Assembly: GCF_051535235.1 (NCBI RefSeq)
Contig: NZ_JBPPLZ010000003.1
Span: 124,001-188,000 of the forward strand
Direction: 5' to 3'
DNA: 64,000 nucleotides
From: Nitrobacter sp051535235
Lineage (GTDB): Bacteria; Pseudomonadota; Alphaproteobacteria; Rhizobiales; Xanthobacteraceae
The notes beneath the pieces were generated by a model that searched no databases, had not been told where the DNA came from, and saw nothing but the letters and a program-made list of their open reading frames with translations. This document shows, piece by piece, positions 6,975 through 21,900 of the stretch. Made by a program: the position numbers and the translations under genes. The stretch's first letter is position 1. Each line of letters opens with the position of its first letter.

Positions 6975-9900
6975 ATGAACGGACCGTTCCACGTTGCGCA
7001 GGCGGATACTTCTGAAGCCGGCGGCGGCGGTGACAAGCAACATCCGCGGATCGTCAAGGTCACCAAGCCATACGGTGACCAGTCCGTCGTGGTGTCGCTG
7101 AGCTACGACGGAAGCGTCAGGGCGGACCTCTCGTCGATTGCGAGCGAAAAGATCACGCTGGTCCATATCGGCGAAAAGCTGATCATCCTGTTCGACAATC
7201 ATTCGACGGTCACGCTCGAACCGTTCTTCGACAGTACCGGCAAGCCGCTGCATGACGTCACCGTCGAAGTGGCGCCCGGCCGCGATATCACCAGCGCGGA
7301 ATTCGCGACGCTGTTTCCGGTCACCGACGATCCGTCGGTGCTTCCGGCTGCGGGCAACGGCAGTGGCAGCGGCGCGCAGGCGTCCGGCGCCAACTTCACG
7401 TCGGTCGGCATCGATCCGCTCGCTCCGAGCAATCCGATTCCGCTGCTCGGCCAGGAAGAACTGCCCAGCTTCGTTATCAACGATATCCCGACGTCGGGAT
7501 TCATCAACGACAGACCGAAGGCTCTCTCCAACGATGCGCTGATCTTCGACGAAGACGGTCTGCCCGGCGGCAACAAGGGCGGAATTGGCGACTATGACCA
7601 GAGCGGCAACGGTCCGATCTTCGCGACGGGCACGCTCGCCCACGATTACCATCGCGATGCCGACGGCGTGCATGAGTCGACGCTGCTTCTCGGAACGGGA
7701 GCGCCGAGCGGGTTTAGCTACAAGCTGTCCGACGACGGCCTGGTCCTGACGGTCAGCCAGATACAGAACGGCAGCAGTGTCGACGTTCTGCGGATCACGC
7801 TGACCGACCGTATCAGCGGTCAATACACGCTCCAGCAACTTCACGCGATCGATCATGCTCCGGGCGGCAACGAGAACGACCAGGTCTTCACGTTCCGCTA
7901 TCGCGTCACCGACAGCAACGGCGACACGGCCGACGGCTCGCTCAAGCTGACCGTCAACGACGACAGTCCGGTCACGGCCAAAAACGAGTCGGTCACCTTC
8001 GATGAAGACGCGCTCGGCGGCAATCTCGGCGGCGTGGGCGATTACCACGAGAGCAACAACGGTCCGATCACCGCGACCGGGACGCTTTCGCACAGCTATG
8101 GCTCAGACGGTGCGGGCACGTTGTTGCTGACCGCGAACGGCGCGCCGGAAGGATTCCACTACTCGGTCAACTCCTCCGGGACGGTATTGACCGTCAGCCA
8201 GATGCAGAATGGCTCGTCGGTGGACGTTATCCAGGTCAGCCTGACCGATCGTTTCTCCGGCAACTACACCGTCAAGCAACTGCACGCGATCCAGCACGAG
8301 TCCGGCCACGACGAAAACAATCAGGACTTCACCTTCACCTACGTCGTTACCGATCACGACAGCGACAGCGTCACCGGCACCTTGTCGCTCACCGTCAACG
8401 ACGACACGCCGATCATCGGCGTCGGGGTGAATCAGAACTCGGAAGGCGGCCGGTGGACCCTGACGCTCGACGAGTCGATCGGCGGTGATCGCGGCGGCAA
8501 CGGCAACGGAGCGAGCGACGACGTCGGTTCGAACAAGACGCCCGATCCGAGCGGAACCCACCCGATCGGCGAAGTGACGAGCCGGCAGTTCGACCTCGAA
8601 GATCTGTTCACGATCTCGAAGAGCGGCGGAGCGGACGGCGAGAAGTCGGTGACCTACGCCTATTCGCTGTCGCTGTCCGGCGCGGGCGAAAACACAGGAG
8701 TCGCCACCACGCTTCGCGTGACGGACGGAGCCGGCCATTATCCGAACGACACCATCTATCTCTTCAAGGTCAGCGACACCGAGATCGTGGGCCGGGTCGG
8801 CAACGATCCCAATGGAGCCATCGCGCTGCGGATCACCCTGACCGATCCGGGCGACATCGACAACGGCAAGATCGTCATCGACCAGTACATGGCGATCGAC
8901 CACGGTAGCGACGGCAACGATTTCGATTCGACCCAGTTGCTGAAACTCGTCGGCGAGAATGCCAGCCTCGGCGTCACCCTGACGGGTGTCATCACCGATG
9001 GCGATAACGACCAGGCGACGTCGTCAGCGACGGCGGTGCTTGCAGACGACCAGCATTCCCGCATTGCCATCGAGGACGACGGTCCGAGCGTGCGCGTGTC
9101 GATCGATCGGCATTTCGAAATCACGATCGACGAAACGCCGGGCAATCAGAACGATGACGTGACGGGTCCGCTGCATGTCTTCGACGGCGTTGCGAATCGG
9201 GGTGACGATCCGCACGAGCCGGGCCCGGTTCTGGCTTACGCGCGCAGCGATGGAGCGGCCGCCACGGTTTCCGCCGTGTTCGGCACCGACGGCCCGTGGC
9301 ACGGGAGCGTTTCCCAGGCCACCTCATACGGGCTCTCGGTCATCAACGGCACCGACTCGGGCCTGGCCACCACAGAGGGGCGCGAAATCTTCCTGTTCAA
9401 GGAAGGCGACCTGATCGTCGGCCGCTACGACTCGCCCACCGACGGCAATACGACCGTCAACGGCAACGATCCGGCGGCTTTCGCGATCGCGATCGATCCG
9501 AACACCGGCGTCGTGTCGATGGTTCAATATGTCTCGATCAAGCATCCGGAGATTTTCGACAACGACGATCAGGTCACGCTGAACGGCAAGACGGTTTCCG
9601 TCGTCGTCACGGTGACGGACGGCGACGGCGATCAGGCGTCGGGCTCGGCGGATATTTCGCGGGCGATCCACTTTGATGACGACGGTCCGAAGATCACGGG
9701 CCGCGCGATTTCCGAGACGGTCGACGAGGACGACATCAAAACTCCGTACGCGACGGGCACGAGCCCGAACGACGGCAACGGCGACGGGTCGTACACCGAC
9801 AGCCCGTCCGACAACGGATCGGGACCCGCGGACGTGTTCGGCACGCTGGCCGGCCACGTCGACTTCGGCGCGGACGGCCCCGGCGCGTATGCCTATCGGT

Positions 9901-12900
9901 TCATCTCGAACGCGACGTCGACGATGGCGGGTCTCCATCTCACGTCGCATGGCCAGGATTTGCACTACAGCGTCAGCGGCGACATCCTGACGGCCTACAC
10001 AACGGGCGCCGGCGGCCACACGGTGTTCACGCTGACGGTCGATCACACGACCGGCAACTATGCATTCAAGCTGTACGACTCGCTGGATCACGTGAATGCC
10101 AACGGCCAGAACACCACGCTGGAGACGGGTCGGTGGGATCTCGGCCAGATCGACTTCGGTTCGATTCTGAAGGCCACCGACGGCGACGGCGACAGCGTGA
10201 CGCTGGCGGGCCAGTTCACGATCACGATCCGCGACGACGTTCCGGTCGCGCATGACGTCACGGCCCCGAAGGTTCTGGACGACGAGGCCCAGTCGCTATT
10301 CACCCCGACGAACAGCGGCGGAAACGGCGATGTCAGCCCCAACACCAACACGTTCTCGGGAGGCGACGGCAGCCTGTTCGCGCCGGGCGCCGACGGCATC
10401 CGGAGCATCGCCTTCACGCCCCCCACAGGGATCGAGGCCATCTACAAGATGGGGAACGGTCTGGCCGGTCAGGAGGGCGTTCACTACACGACCACCACGA
10501 GCGGCGACCATACGATCCTGACCGCGATCGGCAATGTCTCCCACAACGTCGTGTTCACGCTCGATGTGGATTCCGATGGCTCCTACACACTCAAGGTAAG
10601 CGAGCCGCTGGTTCATCCGACCAGCAGCACGACCGAGGAAAACCTGACGATCAAGGTCGGCTTCACCGTGACGGATAGCGATGGCGATCGCGATTCGGGT
10701 TCACTGACGTTCAAGGTCAACGACGATACGCCGACCGTCGACGTCGACCGGGCGCATGACAGACGGGGCGACGACGTCACCCTGGGAACGCTCACGCTCG
10801 ACGAGTCGATTCATCAGTTGCCGGGCGATACGAACGCTACCTCCGACAACGTCTCCGGCGTCACCGGACCTGCTTACCCGTTCCTGACCGCAGCCGATCC
10901 GTCCAAGGCCATCGGTATTGTATCGACCCCGACCTCGGGGCAGGGCACGTCGCTCGCCGGACTGTTTGCCGTCGATGTCGACTTCGGCGCCGATGGTGCG
11001 AAAGCCGCCGCGGTCAAGGAATACGCGTTCACGCTGAAAAACGATTATGGTCAGGCGGTTTCGGCCGGCTCCATTCACGGCGTGGAAACCAATCTCGTCG
11101 TCACCGCGCTCGCTGGCACGTCGCTTGCCGGTCTGTCGGACAATGCGCGCACGATCTATCTGTTCAAGGAGGCGGACGGATCGATCGTCGGCCGGATCGG
11201 CGACAACCCGAACGGCCCCATCGCGTTGCATATCGTGATCACGGATTCGGGCTCCGGACCGAAGATGTCGATCGAGCAGTACCTGCCGGTCGAGCACGGC
11301 AATCACAATTCGAGCGACGAATCCGCCTTCCTGACGTTCGATGATCGTGACGCCAGCCTCGGCATCACCCTGACGGTGACTGCGACCGACGGCGACGGCG
11401 ATGTCGCATCGGACTCGAAAACCGTCACGATCGCCGACTCGCGCAACTCGATCATCGAGATCCAGGACGACGGCCCGAGGATCACGGGCTTCTCGGCTTC
11501 GGGAACGGTGATCCAGGACGAAACGCCGGGCGTGACCGGTGCCGATCCGAACGGCTCGAACGACGTCGCGAGCTCCGGCCTGCCGGCAGGCGTTCTGACG
11601 CTGTTCGACGGCGTGGCGAACAAGGGCGTCGATACCGACGTCGCCAACGCGCAGAAGGAACACGGGGCGATCGGCTTCGCCACCAGCCAGGGATCGATCG
11701 TGCATGTCAGCGCCGATTTCGGCACCGACGGCGCCGCGATCAACAATTCGCAGGTGCTTTCGCTCGCGATCGCCGGCGGAAACGGTGCGGATTCCGGCCT
11801 CCAGACGACCGACGGACACCGCATCTACCTGTTCATCGAGAACGGCCTGATCGTCGGCCGCTACGACGGAACGGACCCCGGTTTGGGCGTGACCAACGGC
11901 TCGTACGGTTCATCCGTCGACCCGGCAGCATTCGCGGTCGCGCTCGGGCAGGATGGCACGATCAGCATCGCGCAATATGTCTCGCTGAATAATCCGACGC
12001 CGGGTTCGAGCGATGCCGCTCACGACGAAGCTGCGAGCGGGCTGAAGAACATCCAGGCGACCGTGACCCTCACCGACGGTGACGGCGACCGCGTTTCGCA
12101 AACCATCAATATCAGCGGCAACATCGTTTTCCAGGACGACGGCCCGTCGCTGACCGTCACCGCGCCGGCCGCGATCAACGGTCTCGATTTCGGCACCTTC
12201 GCGCTGAACGGCAATGCGTGGGGCACCGGCAGCGGCGTCGCCATCGGCACCAACGGCGGCTGGACGATTTCCGACGCCAATGACGGCCACAGCGCCAACC
12301 CGATCGGCAATACCGGCGGCGGCGCCGTGCAGCTCGAGCGTGTCGGCGACGGCTATCAGGGCATGCATTCGTCGACCAACGGCTACATGGTCGATCTCGA
12401 CGCCTCGCCTCACGACGTCAAGATCAGCCAGGTCGTCAACGGCCTGGTGACCGGCCAGTCCTATGAACTGCGCTTCGAGGCCGGCGCGCCGGTCCCGAAT
12501 TCGGCGCATCTCGAAGTCTGGTTCGGCGGTGTGAAGATTTACGACCTCGATCCGAACGGTCAGATGACCGCCTACGACATCAAGATCAAAGGCGGCTTCG
12601 GCGACGGCAGCAACCTTCTCGAATTCCGCGAGACCGGTGCGCCCGACAATCAGGGCTCCTATCTGGCCAACGTGTCGGTCGGTCTCATCGTCATCGACGA
12701 AAGCGCCGGCAATCAGCCGAACACCAACGACGTCGATCCGAACAGTCTGTTCGCCGCCGTCGCGCACAAGGGCGTGGATCCCGACATGACGGCCGGGCCG
12801 CAGTTCGCGGCCGGCACGTCCGCCGTGGTCAACGTCGCGGCGAATTTCGGCGCCGACGGTCCGTGGCACGGTTCGGTCACGGAGGCGACCATCTTCTCGC

Positions 12901-15900
12901 TGTCGACCACGAGCGGCATGGATTCCGGCCTGACGACGACGGCCGGCCAGTCGATCCATCTGTTCAACGAGCCCTACGGCGGCGTCGGCTACGTCGTTGG
13001 CCGTTTCGACTCGAATGGCGATCAGTCAATCACGTCGGCTGATGACGCGGCGTTCGCGTTCCGCATCGATCCGACGACCGGCGTGCTTTCGCTCGTCCAG
13101 TACGTCTCGCTGCATCAGCCCAACATCCACAGCAACAACGAGGGTGTTTTCCTGAACGCCGGTGCGCTCTCCGTGAGCGTGACCGTCACCGATGGTGATG
13201 GGGACACCGCGACCAAGATCGTGGATGTTTCGGCGAACGTCAGCTTCCTGGATGACGGTCCGGATCTCGTCGTGACGGCGATCACCGGGGGCGGGAGCGG
13301 AACGGCGCCCGAACCTGGCGGCAGTTGGGTCGTCGTCAACCCTGGCAATATTGACACAGCGGGCACCGACCTAGGCGGCACCGGCCCCGTGCCGCTGCAG
13401 CAGGTCGGCGGAATCGTTGTCGACGAGTCCGCCGGTAATCAGCCGATCACCAACGACGTCGATCCCAATAACCTGTTCAATGCCGTCGCGAACAAGGGCA
13501 CGGACGCCGACATGACGGCTGGCCCGCAGTTCGCCGCCGGCGTTTCCGCCGCGGTCAATGTCGCGGTGAATTTCGGGGCGGACGGTCCCTGGCATGGATC
13601 GGTTGCAGAAGCGACCGTCTATACGCTGTCCACGTTCAATGGAGCAGATTCCGGCCTGACGACGACGGCCGGCCAGTCGATCCATCTGCTCAACGAGTCC
13701 TACGGCGGCGTCGGCTACGTCGTGGGCCGTTTCGACTCGAATGGCGATCAGTCAATCACGTCGGCTGATGACGCGGCGTTCGCGTTCCGCATCGATCCGA
13801 CGACCGGCGTACTTTCGCTCGTTCAGTACGTGTCGCTGCATCAGTTCGACACCCTGAGCAACAACGAAAGCGCGTTCCTCAACGCCGGTTCGCTCTCCGT
13901 GAGCGTGACCGTCACCGATGGCGATGGCGATACAGCGACCCGAAGCGCGGATATTTCGGCCAACGTCCGCTTCGACGACGACGGACCGCATGCCGACCTG
14001 GTTGCGACCTCCACGGCGCTGACGATCGACGAGACCGCAGGGCAGGACGCTTCCACCGACGATGTCGCTGACATCGCGGCTCACGCCGCCTTGTTCAGCA
14101 GCATTCCCGGCACGCCGATCGAGATCGCTCAAAGCCAGGCGGCGGTGGTGTCCGCAACGGGCACCATCTATGGCGCCGACGGGCAGGGCGCCGCGCCGGT
14201 CTTCGCGCTCAATCTGTCGGGCGGCAACGGTATCGATTCAGGCCTGGATGCCACCGACGGGCGAAGTGTGTTCCTGTACAAGGAAGGCAGTCTCATCGTC
14301 GGACGCGAGGGCACCTCGGGCGGCACTGCCGATTCGAACGGCAAGGTTGCATTCGCGATTTCGCTCGACGGTTCGAGCGGCGTGCTGACGGTCGCGGAGT
14401 ATATCGCGCTCTATCATCACAATCCGGCCGACCCGAACGAGGCCGCGTCGCCGCTGACGCTTGCGGACAATCTGATCCAGGCCTCCGTCACGGTGACGGA
14501 CGGCGACGGCGATACGTCCGTCGCCTCCGTCGGAATCGGCAACCAGATTCATTTCCTTGACGACGGTCCGTCAGTCGCGCCGGCGCCGCTGAACCAGATC
14601 GTCAACGGCCAGTTCGTGGAAGGCGTCTGGAGCGATCCCGTCTGGTGGGGATCGATGTCGACCAGCGTCGACGGCTGGGCGATCGGGCCGTCGCCGACCG
14701 GCGGATACACCGTAGACCTCGAGCGTTCGCCGAACGGCTATCTCGGCATGACCACATCGAACGGCGCCGAGATGGTGGACATGGGCAGTTCGCCCGGCAA
14801 CATCCAGATCACGCAGCAGTTCAGCAGCCTGACCGCCGGTCAGACCTATGCGATCCAGTTCGAGGCCGGTGCGCCGTTCCCGAAGACGGCGGAATTGCAG
14901 GTTCTCTGGAACGGTCAGGTCATCGGCACCATTCATCCGAGCGGACCGGGCGCGCTGACGTCCTACAACTACATCGTCACGACGAATGGAACGTCGGATG
15001 CGCTGACGTTCCGCGAAATCGGCACCGGCAACGCGAAGATCGATCAGACGTGGGACGGCCACGATCTGATGACCGAAGATTATCACGGCACCTATCTGGC
15101 CAACGTCGGGCTGGTCGCGACCTATGTCGTCGATGAAGACGGCCTGGCCGCCGGCAATCATGACCTTCCGGTTCCATCAGAAGGCGATGCGCTCGGAACG
15201 GCGACGTCGGTCATCGGCGACCTCCACATCAACTGGGGCGCCGACAATTACGACTCCTCGACGGCCGATACCTCCGATGCGAACCGCTTCTATCAGGATG
15301 GCGGCACGCTGATCGGCCGCAGCGTCACCTTCACCAGCGCCGACATCGGCGTCAGCGGCGGCCTCAGCCCCACGTCCCTGACGTCGCATGGCGATTCCGT
15401 TGTCGTCACCCTGGACGATGCCGGAACGCATCTCGTCGGCACCGCGATCCATGACGGCGTCTCGCGCGTCGTCTTCGAAGTATCGTTGTCCGACGACGGA
15501 ACGGGCGCGTTCAAATTCACGCTGCACGACGCGCTCGATCACGCGCCGAACGGTTCCGAGAACGATATCAACATCACCTTCCATTTCACCGCGACGGATT
15601 CCGACGGCGACACCGCCACCGGTACTTTCATGGTCGGCGTCGACGACGACATGCCGGTGGCACTCGGCGGCAACATCGATGCCGGCACCGTCTATGAAGA
15701 CGGCCTGTCGGACGGCAATCCGGAAGCCGGACACACCGCGACGTCGGTGACCATCCATGCCGCCGATCTGGCTCATCTCGTCAATTTCGGCGCCGACGGT
15801 CCGGGCGGAATCGGCTTCAATCAGGCGGCCAACGGAACGCTGTCCGGCCTGACTTCCGACGGATCGGCGATCAGCTATAAAATCGTCGGCGATACGCTGA

Positions 15901-18900
15901 GCGGCGTGACCGCCGATAACCGGACCATCTTCACGCTGGTCGACGACGGTGCGGGCAATTTCGTCTTCACGCTGCTCGACAACGTCGATCACCCGGCGAA
16001 CGGCGACAGCGGGACGCTGACGTTCAATCTGGCGTCGCTGTTCGCCGCGACCGATGCCGACGGCGACAGCGTCGTGCTGACCGGCGGTGTCAACGTCACC
16101 ATCGAAAACGACGTGCCGTTAGTGGCCACGCAGGCCAATCTCATCGTCAACGGCAGCTTCGAGGACGGCCACGGCCTTTCCGGCGGCCAGTGGTCGATCT
16201 ATCACACGCTGGACGGCGGTTGGACCACAGGCGCGGACGGCGTGCCTTTCGAGGTGCAGGTCGGCGGCCCCGGCGGCGTACCGGCGCAGGACGGCAGCGC
16301 CCTGGTCGAACTCGATTCAGATTTCACAGGCGGGAGTCTGTCCGGAGACAACCACGTCAACACGACTGGCCACACCAACTCCACCATCCAGCAGGCCATT
16401 GCTGGCACCGAAGCCGGACAGACCTACGAAGTGACCTTCTGGTACGCGCCGCGCCCGAACGAGGGCGACGCCGACAGCGGCAGCATGGACGTGCTGTGGA
16501 ACGGTCAGGTCGTGAAGACGATCGATTCCGCTCGCATGACGCCCGGAGTCTGGCAGCAGATCACGGTCTTCGTCGAAGGCACCGGCCCTGGTAACACGCT
16601 TGGTTTCCATGCGACCGGCCAGGAGAATTCGCTCGGCGCGCTGATCGACAACGTCAGCCTGGTCGCGGCCGTGGTGGTGGACGAGGACGGCCTGGCCGGG
16701 CCGAATGCGTTCGGCAATCACGATAGCCACCAGCCGGGCGACATCGATGTTCCCAATGCCGATCACGACGGCAACGAGGCGACCGCGACCGGCCTGCTCA
16801 ACATCAAGTGGGGTGCAGACAGCGCCGACCACGGCGCCGATAGCACGACAGGAACATACGGCACGCTGGCTCAGGACCATCCTGGCGGCAACGGCAATCG
16901 CAGTGTCACTTTCGACAGCAGTCCGCTGGCCGGGTTCGGTGGAACGCTGACATCGGGTCATCTGACCTCGCATGGCGAGGAGATCCAGCTCTCGTTCAAC
17001 GCTGATCGCACCGTGCTGTACGGCACGGCGGGAGCCGCGGGCGTGGATGCGCGCACCGTGTTCGAGGTGTCGCTGTCCGACGATGGATCGGGTTCGTTCC
17101 GCTTCGTTTTGCTGGATCAACTCGATCACGCCGCCGGCCAGAACGAAAACAACATCGCGCTGTCGTTCAACTATGTCGCGACGGATTCCGACGGCGACCA
17201 CGCATCGGGCACCTTCACGGTCGTGGTCAATGACGACGTTCCGGTTGCGCATGCCGATACGGGTTCGGTGACGGAAGGCGGGGAGCTTGTGGTCGCGGCC
17301 GCCAACGGCGTGCTGTACAACGATGCGTTCGGCGCGGACGGCAAGGATGCCGGCGGCGGGGTCGTCGGCATCGAAGCTGGCGCGACCGCTGGCGGGACGA
17401 ATGCGCAGGTCGGCTCCGGGGTGCATGGCGCTCACGGCACGCTGACGCTGGGTGCGGATGGCCATTACAGCTATCAACTCGATAGCGGCGTTGCGGAGTC
17501 GCTGGCGAAAGGCCAGACGCTGACGGATGTGTTCACCTACACGATGAGCGACGGCGACGGCGACACCTCGTCGGCGACGCTGACGCTGACGATCACCGGC
17601 ACCAACCACACGCCGGAGATCACGGTGACGCCGACCGATCCCGTAGGCGGCTACAACCTGGTGGATGAGGCCGGGCTTCCGACCGGATCGAACGCGGCCG
17701 CACTTAGCGAGTACGCGCACGGCACCATCCACTTGACGGATGCGGATGGCTCGCTCGATATCAAGACGCTGACGGTGAGCCTTGGCGGATCGTCCCAGCA
17801 GGTGACCATCAACGACATCACCGGTCCTGGCACTCAAACGTTCGACTTCACCAGCGGCGACGCGCACGGCACGCTGGTCATCAGCGACTACGATGCCGGC
17901 ACCGGGGCCGCGAACTACACCTATACGCTGACGAAGCCGGTTCACGACACGGTGCCGAACAACGACGCGGATGTGGTCAGCCCCGGCGACACCTTCAAGC
18001 TGACGGTGACGGACGCCGACGGCGCGACGGGCACTGCGAACCTCGTCATCGACATCAGGGACGACGTTCCGACGGCGCGCGGCGACACCGACTCGGTCGG
18101 GACCGGGACGACGACGGACGGCAATGTCATTACCGGGGCCGACACGACGAGCGGTGCCCTGGGCAAGGACACGTTGGGCGCGGACGGCGCGCATGTGTCT
18201 TCGGCCTATGGCAAGGATGGCGCGGGCTCGGCGAAGCCTGTCGGCACCGATACGGTGATCGACGGCGCGTACGGCCAGTTGAAGATCTCGTCGGACGGAC
18301 ACTACACTTACACCCGCACGTCGGGTTCAATGGGCGGCGTCGATGACGTCTTCAACTACACGCTGACGGATGGCGACGGCGACACATCGCCGGCGACGCT
18401 GACGATCAAGATCGGCGATTCGACGCCGACGATCGGGAGCAACACGCCGGATGCGGGGGGCGATACGGCGCGGGTCTTTGAGGCGGGCCTTGCGTCCACA
18501 ACGGCTGACAGGATCAACGAACCCGCGGGCTCGCATGTTGGCGAGTCGGCCTATCCGACGACGGCGGGCGGGACGATTGCGTTCACGTCGGTGGACGGGG
18601 TCGCAGGGGTCAAGCTGAACACCACGTCGCTGTCGTCCGACTCGAGCCACCCGACAGTGATTCATGACGGGATGACCGGCGATCTGAGCGCGTGGTATTC
18701 GTACAACCCCACGACCGGGACCGGGGCAATCCACTACAGCTACACCCTTCTGGACAACACCCTGGTCGATCCCTCGCCGCGGATCTTCAGCGTGGCGGTG
18801 ACGGATGCTGACGGCGACGCCGCGCCTGCGGGCTCGCTGACGGTCACCATCGTCGACGACGTGCCGCATGCGGTTGCGGATGCCGCGCTGACGGTCCTGG

Positions 18901-21900
18901 AAACGGCAGGAGCGACAGCGGGCGTCAATCTTCTGGCGAACGATGCACGGGGCGCCGACGGCGCCACGGTTGCGGGCGTGAACTTCAACGACGGTGGCGG
19001 CCTTCATGCGATCGCCGCGAGCGGCGTTACGACGCTGCCGACCGCCAACGGCACCTACACGTTCCAGGCGGACGGCACGTGGACGTTCGATCCGCTGGTC
19101 AACCCGGCCAATTCGAACACCACGGGTAACTTTACCTATGTGATCACGGACGGTGACGGCGATACGTCGTCTGCCCTGCAAACCGTCAACATCACCAACG
19201 CGAACAGCACGCCCACGGCCGGAAGTCAGTCGATCACGGTCGACGAGGATGGTCTTGCGGGCGGGATCGCCGCCACGCAGCCGGGAGATGTAACCGGGGC
19301 TGCAACGACCGTGTCCGGAACGTTGATCCATAACTACAGCGGGGATGGAGCGGCAGCTTCGAATGCCATCAGCTTCACCTCGACGGGAGCGGTGCTCGAC
19401 AGTCTCGGTCATGCCGTGAAGTCCGGCGGCGTGGCGTTGAGTTACTTCTACAACGCGTCAACTCATACGCTCTATGGCACGACGAATCCGGCCGACGCGA
19501 CGACTGCGGCTGCGAACGCGGCGTTCAAGGTCGTATTGACCGGGTCGGATCTGACGACGGGCAACTACACCTATACCGAACTCAAGCCGCTCGATCACCC
19601 GGGTCACGATGCCGATGGGAAGAACGACGGTCCTGAAACCTCTTACGAGGACAACCTGACGATCAATATCGGTTATCAGGTGAAGGACTCGAACGGCGAC
19701 ACGGCGGGCGGCACGCTGTCGGTCATCGTCAACGACGACTCGCCTTTGGCGACGTCGCAGACCAAGACTGTCGACGAAAACGCGACCGTCAACACCAACC
19801 TGCTCTTGATCCTCGATACGTCCGGCAGCATGGGCTCTGGATACCCTTCCGGCGTGACCAATGCGATAAAGCTGGATGTCCTCAAGGCGGCCGTGAACGA
19901 GCTGTTCGAGCAATACGGCAATGAGGGCAATGTTGCCGTACGAATAGTCTCCTTCTCAGACAACGGCGTCACTCAGGGCAACACGTGGCTATCCCTGGCG
20001 GACGCCAAGATCATCGTTAAGAATCTGGTCGCGGACGGCAGCACGAATTATGCCGACGCGATCAACGATGCGATGACGGCCTTTGGCTCGGCCGGCAAAC
20101 TTGCCACCGGGACGGTTCAGAATGTCGCCTATTTCATCTCCGATGGCGCGCCGAATAGCGGCAGCGGTGTCAACTCCTCACTTGAGAATGACTGGACTGA
20201 CTTCCTCAAGGACCACGACGTCACCGCCTATGCTCTCGGCATCGGTGCGAGCGTGTCGACCGGTCCGCTGGATCCGATCGCCTATGACGGAGTGACCGAA
20301 ACGAACACCTCCGCCCAGGTCGTCACCGATCTCAATCAGCTTGCGCAGACGCTCGTCGGGATCGCGACCGACGCGACAGGAAACCTGGTGACGGGCGGTT
20401 CGCCTGCCGGCGGCTTCGGCGCCGATGGGGGGCACCTCCAGTCGATCACGGTGGGAGGCGAAACCTATACCTACAACCCCGCGGGGTCCGGATCGATCTC
20501 CGGTGGCACGCATGGATCGTTCAATGCGACGACCCATACGTTGACGGTGACGCTGGCCGACGGGGGCAAGCTCAGCGTGAACATGGAGAGCGGCGCCTAT
20601 ACCTATTCGCCGCCGGCGGTCATCAACAGCAACTTCGATGTCCCTGTCGGGTTCGTTCTTGTCGACAATGATGGAGACACGGCGGGCAACACGTTGACCA
20701 TCCACGTCAATAACGCCGATCGCGCTCCGATCGTTCGGGACGATCACGTGATCACCAACTTGTACGGCTCTGGCGCGTCGATTTCCATCCCGGATTATGC
20801 ATTGCTGTTCAATGACAAGGATGCCGACGGACAGACCATCACGATCAGCGGGGTCAGCGGCGCGCTCAGCGGAACGGTTGCTCAAGGCACCGGGGTTGTT
20901 ACGTTCACCGATGGAGGCTTTAGCTCCAACGGTGGTTCGTTCATCTATACCGGAACAGCAGGCGGAAAGGCCGATACCGGGACAGTTACGGTGGATCGCG
21001 CACAAGCCGGTAATTCCACTCTCAATGGAACCGGGCTCGACGATATTTTGCTGGCACGCAACTCCGCTACAACATTGATGGGCTACGAGGGGAACGACGT
21101 TCTCATCGGCGGCACCAAATCTGACACGTTGAATGGCGGCAAGGAAGCCGATCTGCTTGTCGGCGGCGGTGGTACCGATACCTTCATCTTTGCCGCGGGC
21201 GACAGCGTTCTGACCATCGGAGGGGCCGGGACATCCGGAACGATCTCCGGCTACGATACTATCCGCGATTTCGCGCCTGGTGCTGCAGGTACTGGCGAAA
21301 GGATCTCCTATTCCGGCATCTCCGTGGCCGGCAACACGACGGCGAACGGGACGGACTCTACTCTGTTGCTGCATACCAACGCGGCGGTCGCGTCTCATCA
21401 CATCGCCGGCGGTGTCATCACCTTCGATGACGTGAATAGTTTTGCTTCGGCGGTCCAGTTGACGTCGATGTCGGACGTTGCCGCGGTTACCCAGTATCTG
21501 CAGGGCGTCGATCTCGGCGGGAATGGTCGAACCCTCGCCTTCGAGGCGACGCTCGGCAGCGTGACCCATACCTTCGTCTTCATTCAGGGAAGCAGCGACG
21601 CCAACGATGTTCTGATCGATCTCAACAAGGTCGATGCGAGCAGCATCTCGGTTTCGGGTGGCCAGCTCTACGTGCTCGGGACCGTCGATTCCGACCCGAT
21701 CGTGCTCGATCTGGATCACAACGGCTTCAGCTTCACCCCGCTCGCCGACGGCGTTCAGTTTGACATCAATCACGACGGGGCCAAGGACCAGGTCGCCTGG
21801 ACCAAGGGCCATGACGGGTTGCTGGCGCTCGACGTCAACGGCAACGGCAAGATCGACAACGGCAGCGAACTGTTCACGCCGGATTTCGCAGGTGGACATT

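Noticed and set aside
16317..18302. 661-codon minus-strand frame antisense to the adhesin, with several others like it
   Set aside because: Arg/Val/Asp-rich mirror of the GDGD repeat codons in high-GC DNA; a shadow of the adhesin gene.
7500..19800. Tandem repeats that might suggest a CRISPR or satellite array
   Set aside because: The periodicity is at protein level (repeat units of about 150-240 residues) within one open frame; no short identical direct repeats with unique spacers.
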